Assembly (NCBI RefSeq): GCF_014898055.3
Contig: NW_023601212.1
Span: 48,906,329 to 48,970,328, forward strand
Direction: 5' to 3'
DNA: 64,000 nt
DNA from: Talpa occidentalis
Lineage: Eukaryota; Chordata; Mammalia; Eulipotyphla; Talpidae
Shown one piece after another: positions 34,041-45,965 of this stretch. Positions within the stretch are counted from its first letter, which is position 1. Each line of letters starts with the position of its first letter. Under the pieces are notes generated by a model. That model was not told the origin of the DNA, searched no databases, and worked only from the letters and a program-made list of their open reading frames with translations. The translations under genes were made by a program, and so were the position numbers.

Positions 34041-35017
34041 AGACAAAGAAAACAAACCTGTGTTTGAAATATGTAGTGGAAATTGATATAACAACACAAA
34101 TAGAAGAATTACAGACCCAAGAGAAGAAAAAAGCAAGGGCTCTGGGGTTTCAGCATCTGCCTTTCCAACCCTATCAGCACAAGGAATTGTTATTGAAAGA
34201 AGCAATTGAGTTAAGTACCACTATGACAACATGCCCAGCATGACAAAGGGCTGTCCAAGCCATCCAGGAGAGCTATAGGAAATGAGTCCTGGGGGGGCCT
34301 GCTCACCCCAGAGATTGCATGTTGAGATTCACCCCATGCTCCAGTGAAGGAGAGTGATCCCAGACCAGGCCCCATCACTCACCCTCTCTTCCTCTCTATC
34401 TGCTCATTCTCTTTCTCTCATAAAGGGAATCCCAGAGTCGGTTCTAAGTTTCAGAAATACGCCTGAGCTGATGGAATGAATGGCTTCCTGTGCACAACAG
34501 TTAAAGAGCACAGGATTCTGGAAGCAACAGGCTGAGTGATTTAGGGAATTCTTGGCCAGAAATCAAGGGAGACCCTTTCTCCTTGTAGTTCCTAATTAAT
34601 GAATTGGTTCTTGTGGTAAGCAGTGAGGGAATAATTCAGACATGCAACAGAGAAAGGGCTTCTCAGCAGCCTATTTTCCAGACTTGAAATCATATTATAT
34701 AATAATCAGGTAAAACAAATTGCACTGGTTTCTTGGCACTCTGCGGGAAAGGATTTTTTGCTCTTCAAAGTTCAAATGGCAGGGACCTTTGTGTGTCTTG
34801 GCAGGCGTGGACAAAGAGGCGGGTCCCTAGTTAAGCTCCCTGGAAGGACCTGCCTCACAAGTCAGGAGACAGAAGGGGGTTCTTTATAAGCCCATGAACT
34901 GCCATGAATTGGAGTAACTACTTTCTTTTCTTGTGCAGGTCCCAAGAAATGGGTCCCTGCCCAGAACAGAGTTAAACAGGAATTGTGCAACACACCTCAC
35001 CCTTCTGGTCCCCTTTA

Positions 35018-35025
<8 letters not shown>

Positions 35026-35049
<24 letters not shown>

Positions 35050-35170
35050 ACACACAACACACACATACACAGACCATACATGCTTAAACCAATACACATA
35101 TGCACAAGTGTGCACATATGTATAAATACATGTATGTGCACGCACATTCATCCGTACATGCACACATATA
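35026..35170 (+). repeat. (CT)n/(CA)n microsatellite and imperfect CA-rich tract
   Basis: CTCTCTCTCTCTC followed by ACACACACACA and looser CA/TA-rich text. Confidence 0.9.
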
Positions 35171-35274
35171 CACAAATCCTGGTATTCTGTAACAGATTTA
35201 GAAACTTATAAGCATATGATGAAGTAGAAATGGACAGGGAATCATTTTTTCTAGACATCTTAGTTACAGGCTTT

Positions 35275-35470
35275 GGTTATTTTGTAGTTTTTAAATGTTT
35301 AAATAATTTCAAATTTGGAAACGTTGCAATAAAAAGACAAAAAAACTCCCATATACCATTCACCCAGATTTGTTAATATTGCTTGCTTTTTTTTGCTTGA
35401 TAATTTGTATTCATTTGCTTTGTGTATGCATATTATTATAACTATTACACTAATTGATAATAAACTGCCT
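35275..35470 (-). repeat. Old L1 3' fragment
   Basis: AACTCCCATATACCATTCAC then CCAGATTTGTTAATATTGC is a typical minus-strand L1 3' sequence. Confidence 0.5.
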
Positions 35471-35639
35471 CTTTACTCTTAAATACATCAGGGTATATTT
35501 CCTATGAAAAAGTACATATTTGTGATAGTTTACTATGCTTTATTGTCTTTTTGTAGTTAAAGGATGAAAACTTGACAAATGACTGAAAAATCTGGACCTG
35601 TAAAATAGGATTTCCCAAAAGTCTCCTGGGATGTCTCTG

Positions 35640-35800
35640 TTCAAATACTGGTTGTACTACCTTCCCGTAGTATGAGTTTGGATACCATCTTAAATCTCAG
35701 TTTCTTCATCTGTAAAAAGGGGATAATGCTGGTATCTCTTTTACAGGGTGCTGTGAGGATCCAAGGAACTAAATCACTAAACACGACTAGGCAAACACAG
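35640..35800 (+). repeat. MIR fragment
   Basis: TCAGTTTCTTCATCTGTAAA then AGGGTGCTGTGAGGATCCAA, the classic MIR 3' part. Confidence 0.75.
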
Positions 35801-36483
35801 GTTCAGCACATGTATAACACAATACTCAGTAACAATAATCTGCAGTAGTAGCTACTACCATTTCTTTTTCTCTTCACATCTCATTTTCTTGTAATTTTCC
35901 AGGATTATTATTCACCAATAGTTCTCCAATCAGTGTCCCTTCCTATGAGTCCCAACCCCACAGTTTCAATTGGTGGAGCTGGCATAAAACACACAATCTC
36001 CTTAACTTCTCTTTCTCTACCACCAGCTCCCTCCCACCCCCTGCCCCACACACTCACTCACATTGGTCTTCTGGTAAATTTAACAATGACAAATTCAGGA
36101 ATTTATAATCATACCATAGAAAAGAACAAAAGACTCATTTTTGGTAAGGTTATTAAACTGTCTATGCTTTTTAAAATTTTGAATATGTTTTAATCCATTG
36201 CTATTACACGCTATTCTTTTCTAGTAACTGTATATATTTTTTTCTAACAGACTATATTTGTTTTTGTTTTGTTTTTTGTTTTTTATATTGAAGTACCATT
36301 GTTTTGAATCCATACTAATGTTTTGACAGTCTAGGATTCCCCCCATCTCCTCCAGGTGTGGTCACCAAAGCTCTTGCACCACTGAAGCACCTGCAATTCC
36401 CCGCCATAGTCCATGGTCCTCCCCCAACCTGTTACTTCCCCTTCCTTCTCCCTCTCCTCTCCCTCTGTGTATATACCACATCT

Positions 36484-36487
<4 letters not shown>

Positions 36488-36516
<29 letters not shown>

Positions 36517-36776
36517 TTTATTTATTTATACAAGCACTGGGTACAGTCAGAAGCGCGGGAGGGTGAGAGAATTCACCAGAGCCAGAGCGGGGAGCAGAGC
36601 AGGCAGAAGGACCGAAGTACACTGCTGAGGGGAGCAGCGGGCGGCAGGAGAGGTCTGCGCGCCATGCGGGACCCTCCTCCAGTGGCCGGGGAGCAGCCGG
36701 GGATCGAACCGGCGCTGCAGAGGCTGCGGGCAGCTTTGCAACCCAGCGCTCAACCACTGCGCCACCGGGGAGGCCC
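36488..36776 (-). mobile_element. tRNA-derived SINE (young), first of a same-site pair
   Basis: Flanked by TATACCACATCTTCTT at 36472-36487 and 36777-36792. Confidence 0.95.
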
Positions 36777-36792
36777 TATACCACATCTTCTT

Positions 36793-37064
36793 TAAAAAAA
36801 AAAAAAAAAAAAAAAGATTTATTTATTTATACAAGCACTGGGTACAGCCAAAGCACAGGAAGGTGAGAGAATTCACCGAGCCAGAGCGGGGAACAGAACA
36901 GGCAGACTGAGGAAGGACACTGCTGAGGGGAGCAGCGGGTGCGGCAGGAGAGGTCTGCGCGCCCTTTGGGACCCTCGCCGGCAGCCACGGATCGAACCGG
37001 TTCTGCAGAGGCTGTGGGCAGCTTCGCAGCCCAGCGCTCAACCGCTGCGCCACCGGGAAGGCCC
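36793..37064 (-). mobile_element. tRNA-derived SINE, second of a same-site pair
   Basis: Flanked by the same TATACCACATCTTCTT at 36777-36792 and 37065-37080. It is more diverged than its neighbour, and its tail side shows an A-run (36794-36815) where other minus-strand copies have a T-run. Confidence 0.93.
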
Positions 37065-37194
37065 TATACCACATCTTCTTGACCCACTCAGCTGACCCAG
37101 GGCACTTAGGTTGTTTCCATATCTTGGCTATTGTAAACAGTGATACAATGAATATAGTAGTGCAGGTTTCCTTTCAAATAAATGTTTCTGTGTT

Positions 37195-37473
37195 GTTTTT
37201 TTTTTTTAAGATTTATTTATTTACTTATATAAGCACTGGGAGCACTGGATACAGTCAGAAGCACGGGAGGGTGAGAGAATTCACCAGAGCCAGAGTGGGG
37301 AGCAGAACAGGCAGAAGGACCGAAGTACACTGCTGAGGGGAGCAGCGGGAGGCAGGAGAGGTCTGCGCGCCATGTGGGACTCTCACCCAGCAATTGGGGA
37401 TCGAACCAGCGCTGCAGAGGCTGCGGGCAGCTTCACAACCCAGCGCTCAACCGCTGCGCCACCGGGGAGGCCC
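37195..37473 (-). mobile_element. tRNA-derived SINE (young)
   Basis: TGTTTCTGTGTT is duplicated at 37183-37194 and 37474-37485. Confidence 0.94.
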
Positions 37474-37838
37474 TGTTTCTGTGTTTTTTGGGTAGATACC
37501 TAGGAGTGGAATTGCTGGGTTCTATGGCAGATCCATTTTTAGTCTTTTGAGAACCCTCCACACTGCTTTCAATAAGGGCAACCACAAGAATCAGCACGCC
37601 TGAGATCATGTGTTATAATAAGAAATAGGCAGCAACTTGAGTATAGTAATAACCACCAAAGAATGGGGATCCTGGCTTCTGTGTATTGGGGTCAGCCAGC
37701 TGTACTTTCTTCCCATAAGTACGGATGACTGGGTATGTAGTTAGTAAGGAAAATAAAGATGAATGTCTGAAATATACTTATGTTCCCATCACCTTCGTAA
37801 GATGCTTAGACATTTCCACTTTAAATCATTTCTTTTTT

Positions 37839-38246
37839 GGGCCTCCCCGGTGGCGCAGCGGTTGAGCGCTGGGTTGCGAAGCTGCCCGCGGCCTCTGCGG
37901 CGCCGGTTCGATCCCCGGCTGCTTCCCGGCCACCGGCGGAGGATCCCACATGGCGCACAGACCTCTCCTGTCGCCCGCTGCTCCCCTCAGCAGTGTACTG
38001 GCTGCTTCCCGGCCACCGGCGGAGGATCCCACATGGCGCACAGACCTCTCCTGTCGCCCGCTGCTCCCCTCAGCAGTGTACTTCGGTCCTTCTGCCTGCT
38101 GTGCTCCCCGCTCTGGCTCTGGTGAATTCTCTCACCCTCCCGCGCTTCTGACTGTACCCAGTGCATGTATAAACAAAACAAACAAACAAACAAAATAAAT
38201 AAATAAAACATGCCTCTATAAAAAAAAAAAAAAAAAAAAAAAAAAA
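37839..38246 (+). mobile_element. tRNA-derived SINE (young) with exact internal duplication
   Basis: Near-consensus copy flanked by AAATCATTTCTTTTT. The body contains an 83-bp unit in two exact tandem copies (37917-37999 and 38000-38082), making it the longest SINE here. Confidence 0.96.
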
Positions 38247-39022
38247 TAAATCATTTCTTTTTGAGAAATATGTCTTTTAAAATACAACAGCAGCAGCATA
38301 TATTAATTCCTCCCTAAGTATCGCCAATGGGCAGACCCCAAGGGGAAGGCTGGAAGAAATGTCTCAAAGCAGAAAGTTGTGATAGCAACTGGGTTTTCTC
38401 TCTAGGGAGCTGCTAGGGTGTAGCTGTGGGGAACTGGTGGCTTTGGCTAAGCCACAGCTTTAGGTGTTTGAGTTTATGAGGCAGGTTCTGCCAACAGCAG
38501 GGTAGCTGAAAGTCACAAGCAGCTTTCCTTTACCATGTGGAAACTTCTGCCTGTCTCCAGAGGTGCTCATTCACCCTCTAACATGCCTTCAAACCTTCCA
38601 CAACTACTTATCTATGGATAAGATCCAAATGACCAAGACAAGGTATTTGGCCCTTTAAATACAAACCCTGCCCCTTCTCTCCAGCAACAAGAATTTCTGT
38701 ACACATCACTGGAGCTTTCACCCACATGTCCAGCTGCCTCAAATGCCTTCTCCACTTTGGTAACACAGATCTACCTGTCTCTATAACATGTTTAATCATG
38801 TCTCCTTTGGAGCAGGTTGAGGTTTGGATAGTGGTTTCTTTTCTTTGCATCCCCAGCACCTGGCCCTCCTTATCAATCAGACATTCAACCCTACACAGGC
38901 AGCACTCGGACCATGGCCAGCTCTGTGCTCAGTTTTAGCACATGGAAGTGTGAAAGCGCCACTCCTCCGAAAAACAGCAATTCCCAGTCTCAAAGTGAAT
39001 GTCTCACAAATATAGGCACTTG

Positions 39023-39292
39023 GGGGACCTCCCTGGTGGCGTGAGGGGTTAAGACGCAGAAATATGAAGCTATCCTCAACCACTGCAGCATGAGTTCGAT
39101 CCCCAGTCAGGGAGGTGACCCACAGAGTGCAGCAGGCCTCTCCTGTCTCGCCCACTGCTCCCCTCAGCAGTGTATTTCAGTCATTTTGCCTGTAATGTTC
39201 CCCTCCCTGTCTCTGGTGAATCCTCTCACTCCCCCATACCTCTAGCCTGTACTTGTATGCATAAATAAATAAATCTTATAAAAAAAAAAAAA
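39023..39292 (+). mobile_element. tRNA-derived SINE (older subfamily)
   Basis: Starts GACCTCCCTGGTGGCGTGAG. AAAT(A/G)(T/A)AGGCACTTG is duplicated on both sides. Confidence 0.9.
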
Positions 39293-39791
39293 CAAATGAA
39301 GGCACTTGTTGGGCTGGCAAATAAATAAATAAATAAATGAATAAATGAAGTTCTACCCTTTGTATATGCTAATTTTGTGAATTTAAATCCCCAATATCAC
39401 CTCCTAAAGATTTTCAGTTAAAATAATAATTAAGTGAAAAGTTTAAATGAGCACTGCACCTTAATATTCTAACCTATTATTTTGGTGGTGTTGTGATGTA
39501 GCTAAACATTGGTCTACCTCACAAAAAGATGTTGCTGCTGATAAAAAAAAAATAGAACAGATTCAAACTAATACCCCTCACACTTTGATGACCTGATTGT
39601 GAACTCATGGTGGATCGACACACAGATCAAAATAAAACCACTCCCATGTGTTTTTAAAAGGTTGTCTTTATACCTCAAGAGTTTAAATAAAAGTTTTAAA
39701 AAGTATCAAGTGTCTCATTGATGGTATTTCCACATTTGTGAACACAAAGATGCTTCAGATGTGTTTGGTGACACAGGTTAACTGTGGAGGG

Positions 39792-39832
39792 TTTGTGTGT
39801 GTGCGTGTTTGTATGTGTGTGCATGTGCATGT
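39792..39832 (+). repeat. (GT)n-rich microsatellite
   Basis: GTGTGTGTGCGTGTTTGTAT and similar GT-rich text. Confidence 0.85.
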
Positions 39833-40833
39833 GTTTCATTTGATCCAAATTAAAGAATCATGTCCAAACCCCCTTTAAAATATGAGGATAGCCCACCAAC
39901 TGAGCAAATCATCAAATTTAGAATAATCCAAATCTTTGATCTTGAGAAACTTTTTCTCCATGATGACTATTGAAATAAAACACCCCTCAGAGGGTGAGGT
40001 GAGCCTGTTTCCTTCCTGAGTCAGGTTTCTGCACATCTTGACATCATCTGCAAGTGGGGACACTGAGGCAGCAAGGCATTGGTGGTGACGTCATCGACCT
40101 AGAGTCCCCTCTGACCCAACCTGTTTGGGTTCCCCATCCTTGGAATTCATTTTGAAACAGACCTCAAAGAACAAGGTGAACAATGAGGAAGGAGTGGGTG
40201 GTGGGGTGTTTATATCAACCAGTGTCCACTCTGAGGAGCAGGGAGGCAGGGAGACAGCTGGATCCTCTCTCCCCTGAAGGCTCTCCAACTTGAAAAGGGA
40301 GTGAGTTTGTCCTCTACACACATTCTTCCTGACCAACTTGAAAAGGGAGTGATTTTGTCCCCTACACATATTCTTTCTGACCCATATTTTCTCTCTTGTC
40401 TGTAAAGATGATGTGCCAAGTCAAACAAGAGCCCCAGACTTCCTCCCAGGCAGCCCTAGCTCCAGCTCCAAGACAGGCCAGCCCACTGGCCTCTGAGCTG
40501 GCCGGGGTGTCTACCCTTCACTTGTGCTCTGGAGGGCAGGACTGTATCTCATCTATTTTGCTGCCACATCCACCCCAGCCCTTAACAGAGCATCTGAAAT
40601 ATTTATATTCAACAAATATTTGGGTGAGTGAGTGAATAAAAATAGTACCAGGCAAAATTTGTTAGAAATACCTCCATAACCGATTCCCTTTCTTCCCATT
40701 TGTGCAAACTGAGTCTTTCTTTCCCAGAAGCACCGAGTCCTTCTGCAGGGCCTTGGCTCTGCGAGTTGGATTCTCAGCAACCTTGACCTCCTCCACATGC
40801 CAGGCTGCAGCATGTGTGACTTAGTAGTCTGAC

Positions 40834-41319
40834 TGTTAGGGGGAAGTGATGTCCTGAGTTAAGCCCATACAGGCTTTGTGGACTCCACCCCCACTCCAGA
40901 CTAAAGCCATCAAGACTCTGGGAAAGACAAATCCCATCACCACCAAGGGAGGGTGGCTGGGACCTGAGGGTGGAGTTGGGCAGCCAGGTTGGATATAAAA
41001 AAACCAAACATGTGGGCCTTGGTCTCTCTCTGGCTCGGGATCGCTCGCCTTCTGGCTTCACCGCTCCTGGCTGGCGGCCAGCTCTCAGAGCGCCATTTTG
41101 GGATTCCTAATCGGCGGATCGGGTAGGACTCATTTAAAACTTTGTCTCCCACTTTTCTCCCAGAGCTGTACATTTCCTCATTTCCCCTTCCCTTTGTAAA
41201 TAAACCTTTTATTAACCTTTCACGTGTGCCTGCAGTAGAGCATTGATAAGTCCTTTTAAGCGCGCGGGTGAGGACCCACAGTCAGGCACCCCGTTTTGTA
41301 TCGGGGTTGCTCTACAACA
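40834..41319 (+). mobile_element. Solo LTR, family A, copy 4 (subfamily A2)
   Basis: TGTTAGGGGGAAGTG...GCTCTACAACA, with TATAAAAAAACC and an AATAAACC signal. Perfect target duplication TGAC (40830-40833, 41320-41323). Confidence 0.93.
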
Positions 41320-41370
41320 TGACTACTGGGTGTGAGACCTGTGTGTATTTTATAAAAATGACCTGATCTG

Positions 41371-41690
41371 GGGCCTCCCCGGTGGCGCAGCGGTTGAGCG
41401 CTGGGTTCCGAAGCTGCCCGCAGCCTCTGCAGCGCCGGTTCGATCCCCGGCTGCTCCCCAGCCACCGGAGGAGGGTCCCACATGGTGCGCAGACCTCTCC
41501 TGCCGCCCGCTGCTCCCCTCAGCAGCGTACTTCGGTCCTTCTGCCTGTTCTGCTCCCCACTCTGGCTCTGGTGAATTCTCTCACCCTCCCGCGCTTCTGA
41601 CTGTACCCAGTGCTTGTATAAACAAAACAAACAAACAAACAAACAAATAAATAAATAAATAAAGCATGACTCTATTTAAAAAAAAAAAAA
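41371..41690 (+). mobile_element. tRNA-derived SINE (young)
   Basis: AAAAATGACCTGATCTG is duplicated on both sides of a near-consensus copy. Confidence 0.95.
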
Positions 41691-42072
41691 AAAAATGACC
41701 TGATCTGTGCCTAATATGTGCATTGAATAAGAGGCCTCATTCTCCCTCTGAAAGAGTGACTCTAACATGGGAATTTCAGTTGCCTCTTTGTCGGGAGAGG
41801 TAGATCTCTTTAGATTGGCATCCTCAGATGGTACCTCAAAAAGTGGCAGCCCCAGGGCAGTGGAGCTGGACTGATCAGTCCTTTGGTCACAGAAGTAGTC
41901 CCAGCTTCACCCTGCACATTTCAGCCCCATGTCCCCAAAGCCACCCTACCTGACCCCTTCACAGAGCCTGTGTGCTCTGATCCCCATCCCCTACCACCCA
42001 TCTCTACCCCTAGACCTTGCCTGGAGGCTGAAAAGCCCTTTAGAGTTGACTCAGTTCCCCCTCATTTTATTT

Positions 42073-42371
42073 ATTTATTTATTTTTAAAGATTTATTTAT
42101 TCATTTTTTATTTATTTATGCAAGCACTGGGTACAGTCAGAAGCCCGGGAGGGTGAGAGGATTCACCAGAGCCAGAGCGGGGAGCAGAGCAGGCAGAAGG
42201 ACTGAAGTACACTGCTGAGGGGAGCAACGGGCAGCAGGAGAGGTCTGCGCGCCATGTGGGACCCTCCTCCGGTGGCCGGAGAGCAGCTGGGGATTGAACC
42301 GGCCGGCGCCACAGAGGCTGCAGGCAGCTTCACAACCCAGCGCTCAACCGCTGTGCCACCGGGGGAGGCCC
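42073..42371 (-). mobile_element. tRNA-derived SINE (young)
   Basis: CCCCCTCATTTTATT is duplicated on both sides. It lies 27 bp before LTR-B copy 2. Confidence 0.93.
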
Positions 42372-42398
42372 TCCCCCTCATTTTATTAACACAGAAGT

Positions 42399-42989
42399 TG
42401 TTATAGGACAGGAAGAGGGGCAGCCCAAACCCCGCAAACCTGCCTATACTAAATGGGTTCTGCCATCCGCCGCATCAACACAAAACACATGAGACTAATG
42501 GGAAGGATCTTTAATAAAACTAGGAAACAATACAGGTAAGGCAAAGAGTCTAGTTTCTAAATGAAGCACCCAAAGTTACCCATCCCCTCGTGGGTAAAAG
42601 TCCATCCATATGGGATCGGCCCAGAGCAAGGCCCCAAAGCCTGCTACAAGTCTAAAGCATCTTCCAGTGGGGACCCACAGAAAAGAGTCACAAACAACCG
42701 GACAAGCCCGGAAGGAAAAGAGCAAAATCAACATCAAGATAAAAGCTGCCATTGTCACCTCCCCACAGGTCTCACCCACATCTGTGTCACCCAGTCCACG
42801 ACCAAAAGACAAGCGCAGTTTCTTTACGTGTCTCTAGGCTCCATGTGCCTCCTCCAGGTCTCCTGGCTCCATCCTGCTTCCTTCCTTAGTCTCTTCTCCA
42901 GCTTCTCCTCTTCCTGCTCAGCTCCACCCTCCCTTGGGTGGGGCAGGGAACCTGGAACCTCCCCCTTTCCTGGGGACCACCCTGTTACA
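42399..42989 (-). mobile_element. Solo LTR, family B, copy 2
   Basis: 591 bp, TGTTATAGGACAGG...CCCTGTTACA in plus-strand text. Perfect 4-bp target duplication AAGT (42395-42398, 42990-42993), typical of class I elements. Confidence 0.93.
42576..42752 (-). other. 58-codon open frame inside LTR family B (copy 2)
   Basis: Same start context, same length and same stop as 3026-3202. Begins MAAFILMLILLFSFRAC. Confidence 0.35.
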
Positions 42990-44305
42990 AAGTGAAGGCC
43001 CAGAGATGACCTACGATAACCCCATGGGGTGGACAAACACTCACGAACCCCTGCCCCATGGCCATTACTTCCAGGTCTTTTGTCATGGGACACTAGACAG
43101 GCCTTTACTCAAGCTAAGCCAGGAGTTTTCAAGGCGTTTTGGCTCCTGTTCAAAAGAATTTCTTCTAACTGACATCAACTGTGAGCCAGATTCTGTACTA
43201 AGCACTAGAGGTACAAGGCAGAGCACCCAGTGTGGGAAACAGACAAATATTGTATAATACAGAGCTGAGAGAGCTGCAACCATCGCCAACATGTCTGTGT
43301 GTTTTTTATGTGGAGGGCACTGCACTCCCAGCTTTGCAGTGATTATTTCAAGAGGCAAACCTGTGGTGTTGAAGAAACTGCGCATTCCATTAACAGGTAG
43401 GAAATGGAGATTCTTCTAAGCTGGGCACGAGTCTGGGCCTCACCTCCTGGGCAGGGCAGGGCCCAACCCCAGCCCTGAGAGCACCTCTCCCTTGGGTTTG
43501 GCCCTTCTCTTCTCCACCCTGAAGCCCTCCGGCCTGTTCACAGACCCCCAGCCCAAGCTGTCAGAGAAAAACCCAAGTGAGATAAAGATTCAAGGCCTGA
43601 CCCTGCAGCTGGCTTTTGTGGGATCCCCAGACCCCTTTGTTCTCGGGGTTATTGTCTTGGCGCCCAGAGTTCCTGCTTGCCAGCTAAGTGTTGGGTCATG
43701 CAGAAGGCCTCTCACCAAGGGCAAAAGTCCTGGTATGAGGAACATACTGGGAAACCAGTAGCTGCTGGAAACAGCAGGCAGATATTAGAATAGAGATAAT
43801 ATGCTCAGACGGGCAGGAGTAATGGAGCCCCCAGGCCACAGTCCCTGGTTACTCCTCCTGGGTTTACATCCCTAATCCCAGCAGGTACAGGCCCTATGTG
43901 CTTGCCCCACCTTCCCACCTCAGTATTCAACGTTAATAAATATAAGACTGCCTTGGGTGGGGGCTGCACTTTACTTCCAGTGTAGCCCTTCTAGGCTCCT
44001 CATTGCTCCATATGGACTTTGAGTAATTCTTTCCCTCATCCCATGTACCGCTTCCAGCACCGCCCCCCTGAGAGGCTACAGCTTCTTTGAAAAGAAGAGC
44101 GGGGTGCAGTGGCCATTGCCACAGGAAAGGAGGAATTAAGTTGCTTTCTGTGTTTGGAAGCCAAGTCCATTCTGGAAGATTTATTTCTGATCAGTTTTGG
44201 AATTATGAACCAGAGGGAAGTCATCTTGTACGCCTAAGAAAGGAGCCCCCTCCCACAGAAAAAAAAGAGTGGGGGGTGGAATTTTGAATGACTGGCTGTT
44301 CTTGA

Positions 44306-44320
44306 CCAGCGGAGGGCAGA
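44306..44320 (+). promoter_or_regulatory. Candidate CTCF-like motif
   Basis: CCAGCGGAGGGCAGA fits most of the CTCF core, with one mismatch at the central A. Sequence alone is weak evidence. Confidence 0.25.
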
Positions 44321-44697
44321 GAACCATCGCACCATCCTCCCTCCCGGGAGAAGTGCCAAGTCCTTCCTGTTCCTGGTGAGCCAGAGGCCAAGGGCTCTAT
44401 CTGCTGAGGCTCTGAGGAGATGCACCCCACATCCAGAAAGCCCCTCTTTGACTTCTACTTTGACCTTGGCTGCTCTTCCTAAAATCAGACGCAGAAGCAG
44501 GGGGCATCTGGGATCTGGGTGTCTGACCAGCGAAGGGGGAAAGGCAGAGAAGTGCAAGAGTCCTCAGGATGCTAAATATCACCTTGTTATTTATTTTATC
44601 CTTTCATCCGCTCTAGTGGGGCTGGGGGCATCAATGTCCATTGGCCTACCAAAGTCCATTAGCTCTGGTCCTCACTCCACTGGAAACTGGCTGGTGC

Positions 44698-45175
44698 TGT
44701 TGTAGAGCAACCCCGATACAAAACGGGGTGCCTGACTGTGGGTCCTCACCCGCGCGCTTAAAAGGACTTATCAATGCTCTACTGCAGGCACACGCGAAAG
44801 GTTAATAAAAGGTTTATTTACAAGGGAAGGGCAAATGAGGAAATGTACATCTCAGGGAGAAAAGTGGGAGACAAAGTTTTAAATGAGTCCTACCCGATCC
44901 GCCGATCAGGAATCCCAAAATGGCACTCTGAGAGCTGGCCACGAGCCAGGAGCCGTGAAGCCAGGAGGCGAGCGACAGCGAGCCAGCCCAAGGCCCACGT
45001 GTTTGGTTTTTATACCCAACCTGGCTGCTTAACTCCACCCTCAGGTCCCAGCCACCCTCCCTTTGGTGGTGATGGGATTTGTCTTTCCCAGTGTCCTGAT
45101 GGCTTTGGTCTGGAGTGGGGGTGGGGTCCACAAAGCCTGTATGGGATTAGCTCAGGACATCCTTTCCCCCTAACA
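44698..45175 (-). mobile_element. Solo LTR, family A, copy 5 (subfamily A2)
   Basis: TGTTGTAGAGCAACC...TTCCCCCTAACA in plus-strand text. Flanks GTGC/ATGC are a near-perfect 4-bp duplication. It is most like copy 4, in opposite orientation. Confidence 0.9.
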
Positions 45176-45599
45176 ATGCCACTGGAGTTTTGTTCACTCA
45201 CCCAACCACCCACCCAGCTTACTTGCATTCCATCAACACTGAGCATCCGCTCTCCCCGGGCATTGTGCTACGTGCCCTGAATACAGGGATTTCCAAAATC
45301 AAAGTCCAGTCCTGGAGTCTGTAGGGTTGGGCTTCCCAAAAAGGTCAGGTAAGCTTCTCAATGTGCCGAGAGTTGGTCTCTTGTTCACCTTGAATATGGT
45401 AACTAGGGATCACTCAAAGCCCTGTGAGCCCAGGAGGGCTAGTGACATTACACAGAGAAATATAATTGTTTTGAGTTGAGAGCAGTGAGGGTCCTGGAGT
45501 CTTTTGAGAAGCTTCTGTCCTTTGCCTGAGTTGTTACCCTTCCTTAATCAAAGAAGAGATCATCATTCCATAAGCTTCTGCCCTTTTCCTAATTGAAGA

Positions 45600-45965
45600 A
45601 GTAATCACTGCTCCCCATTTTCTGACCTAGAAGAATGTCATTTGGGGGGTGGGTTTCATCCAGGTGTAGGTTTATCAATAAACATGCCCTTTCTATCTGA
45701 GAATCTAATCTTTGCTCTCAGAATAAGGATGAGGTCACCCCCTCCTTGTCTCTCATGTGAAGTGTCCTCATCTCTGTCCTCGACACTCCAGGTCTCTAAG
45801 CACAGGACAAATATCCCCAGTCTGTTCCACTACTCTCTGGAATTTACAACCATGTAAATTGCCCACACTTATGTTATAAAATTGATTATTTTTCCTTTGC
45901 TAAGCTGTGAGACGCTATTTACTCATCCAGCCTGAAGAGTCCATAAGAATGGGTGGTCTGCACCC
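45600..45965 (+). repeat. Dispersed repeat D, copy 1
   Basis: The segment 45770-45960 (GCACAGGACAAATATCCCCA) matches 53150-53345 directly. 45600-45725 matches 53022-53140 in inverse orientation. The class is unknown; the 3' part resembles family C. Confidence 0.55.

Larger units (their letters stand above)
36240..37580 (-). mobile_element. L1 3' end (antisense), host of three SINEs
   Basis: TATATTGAAGTACCATTGTT, ACCCAGGGCACTTAGGTTG, TTGGCTATTGTAAACAGTG and GTAGATACCTAGGAGTGGAA read as minus-strand L1. SINEs at 36488, 36793 and 37195 interrupt it. Confidence 0.8.

Noticed and set aside
36472..37080. CRISPR-like array (three identical 16-mers at about 300-bp spacing)
   Set aside because: These are retroposon target duplications in a mammalian intron.
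37839..37930. SINE heads as tRNA genes
   Set aside because: A and B boxes are present, but the cloverleaf is degenerate and attached to a SINE body; they are promoters of retroposons.
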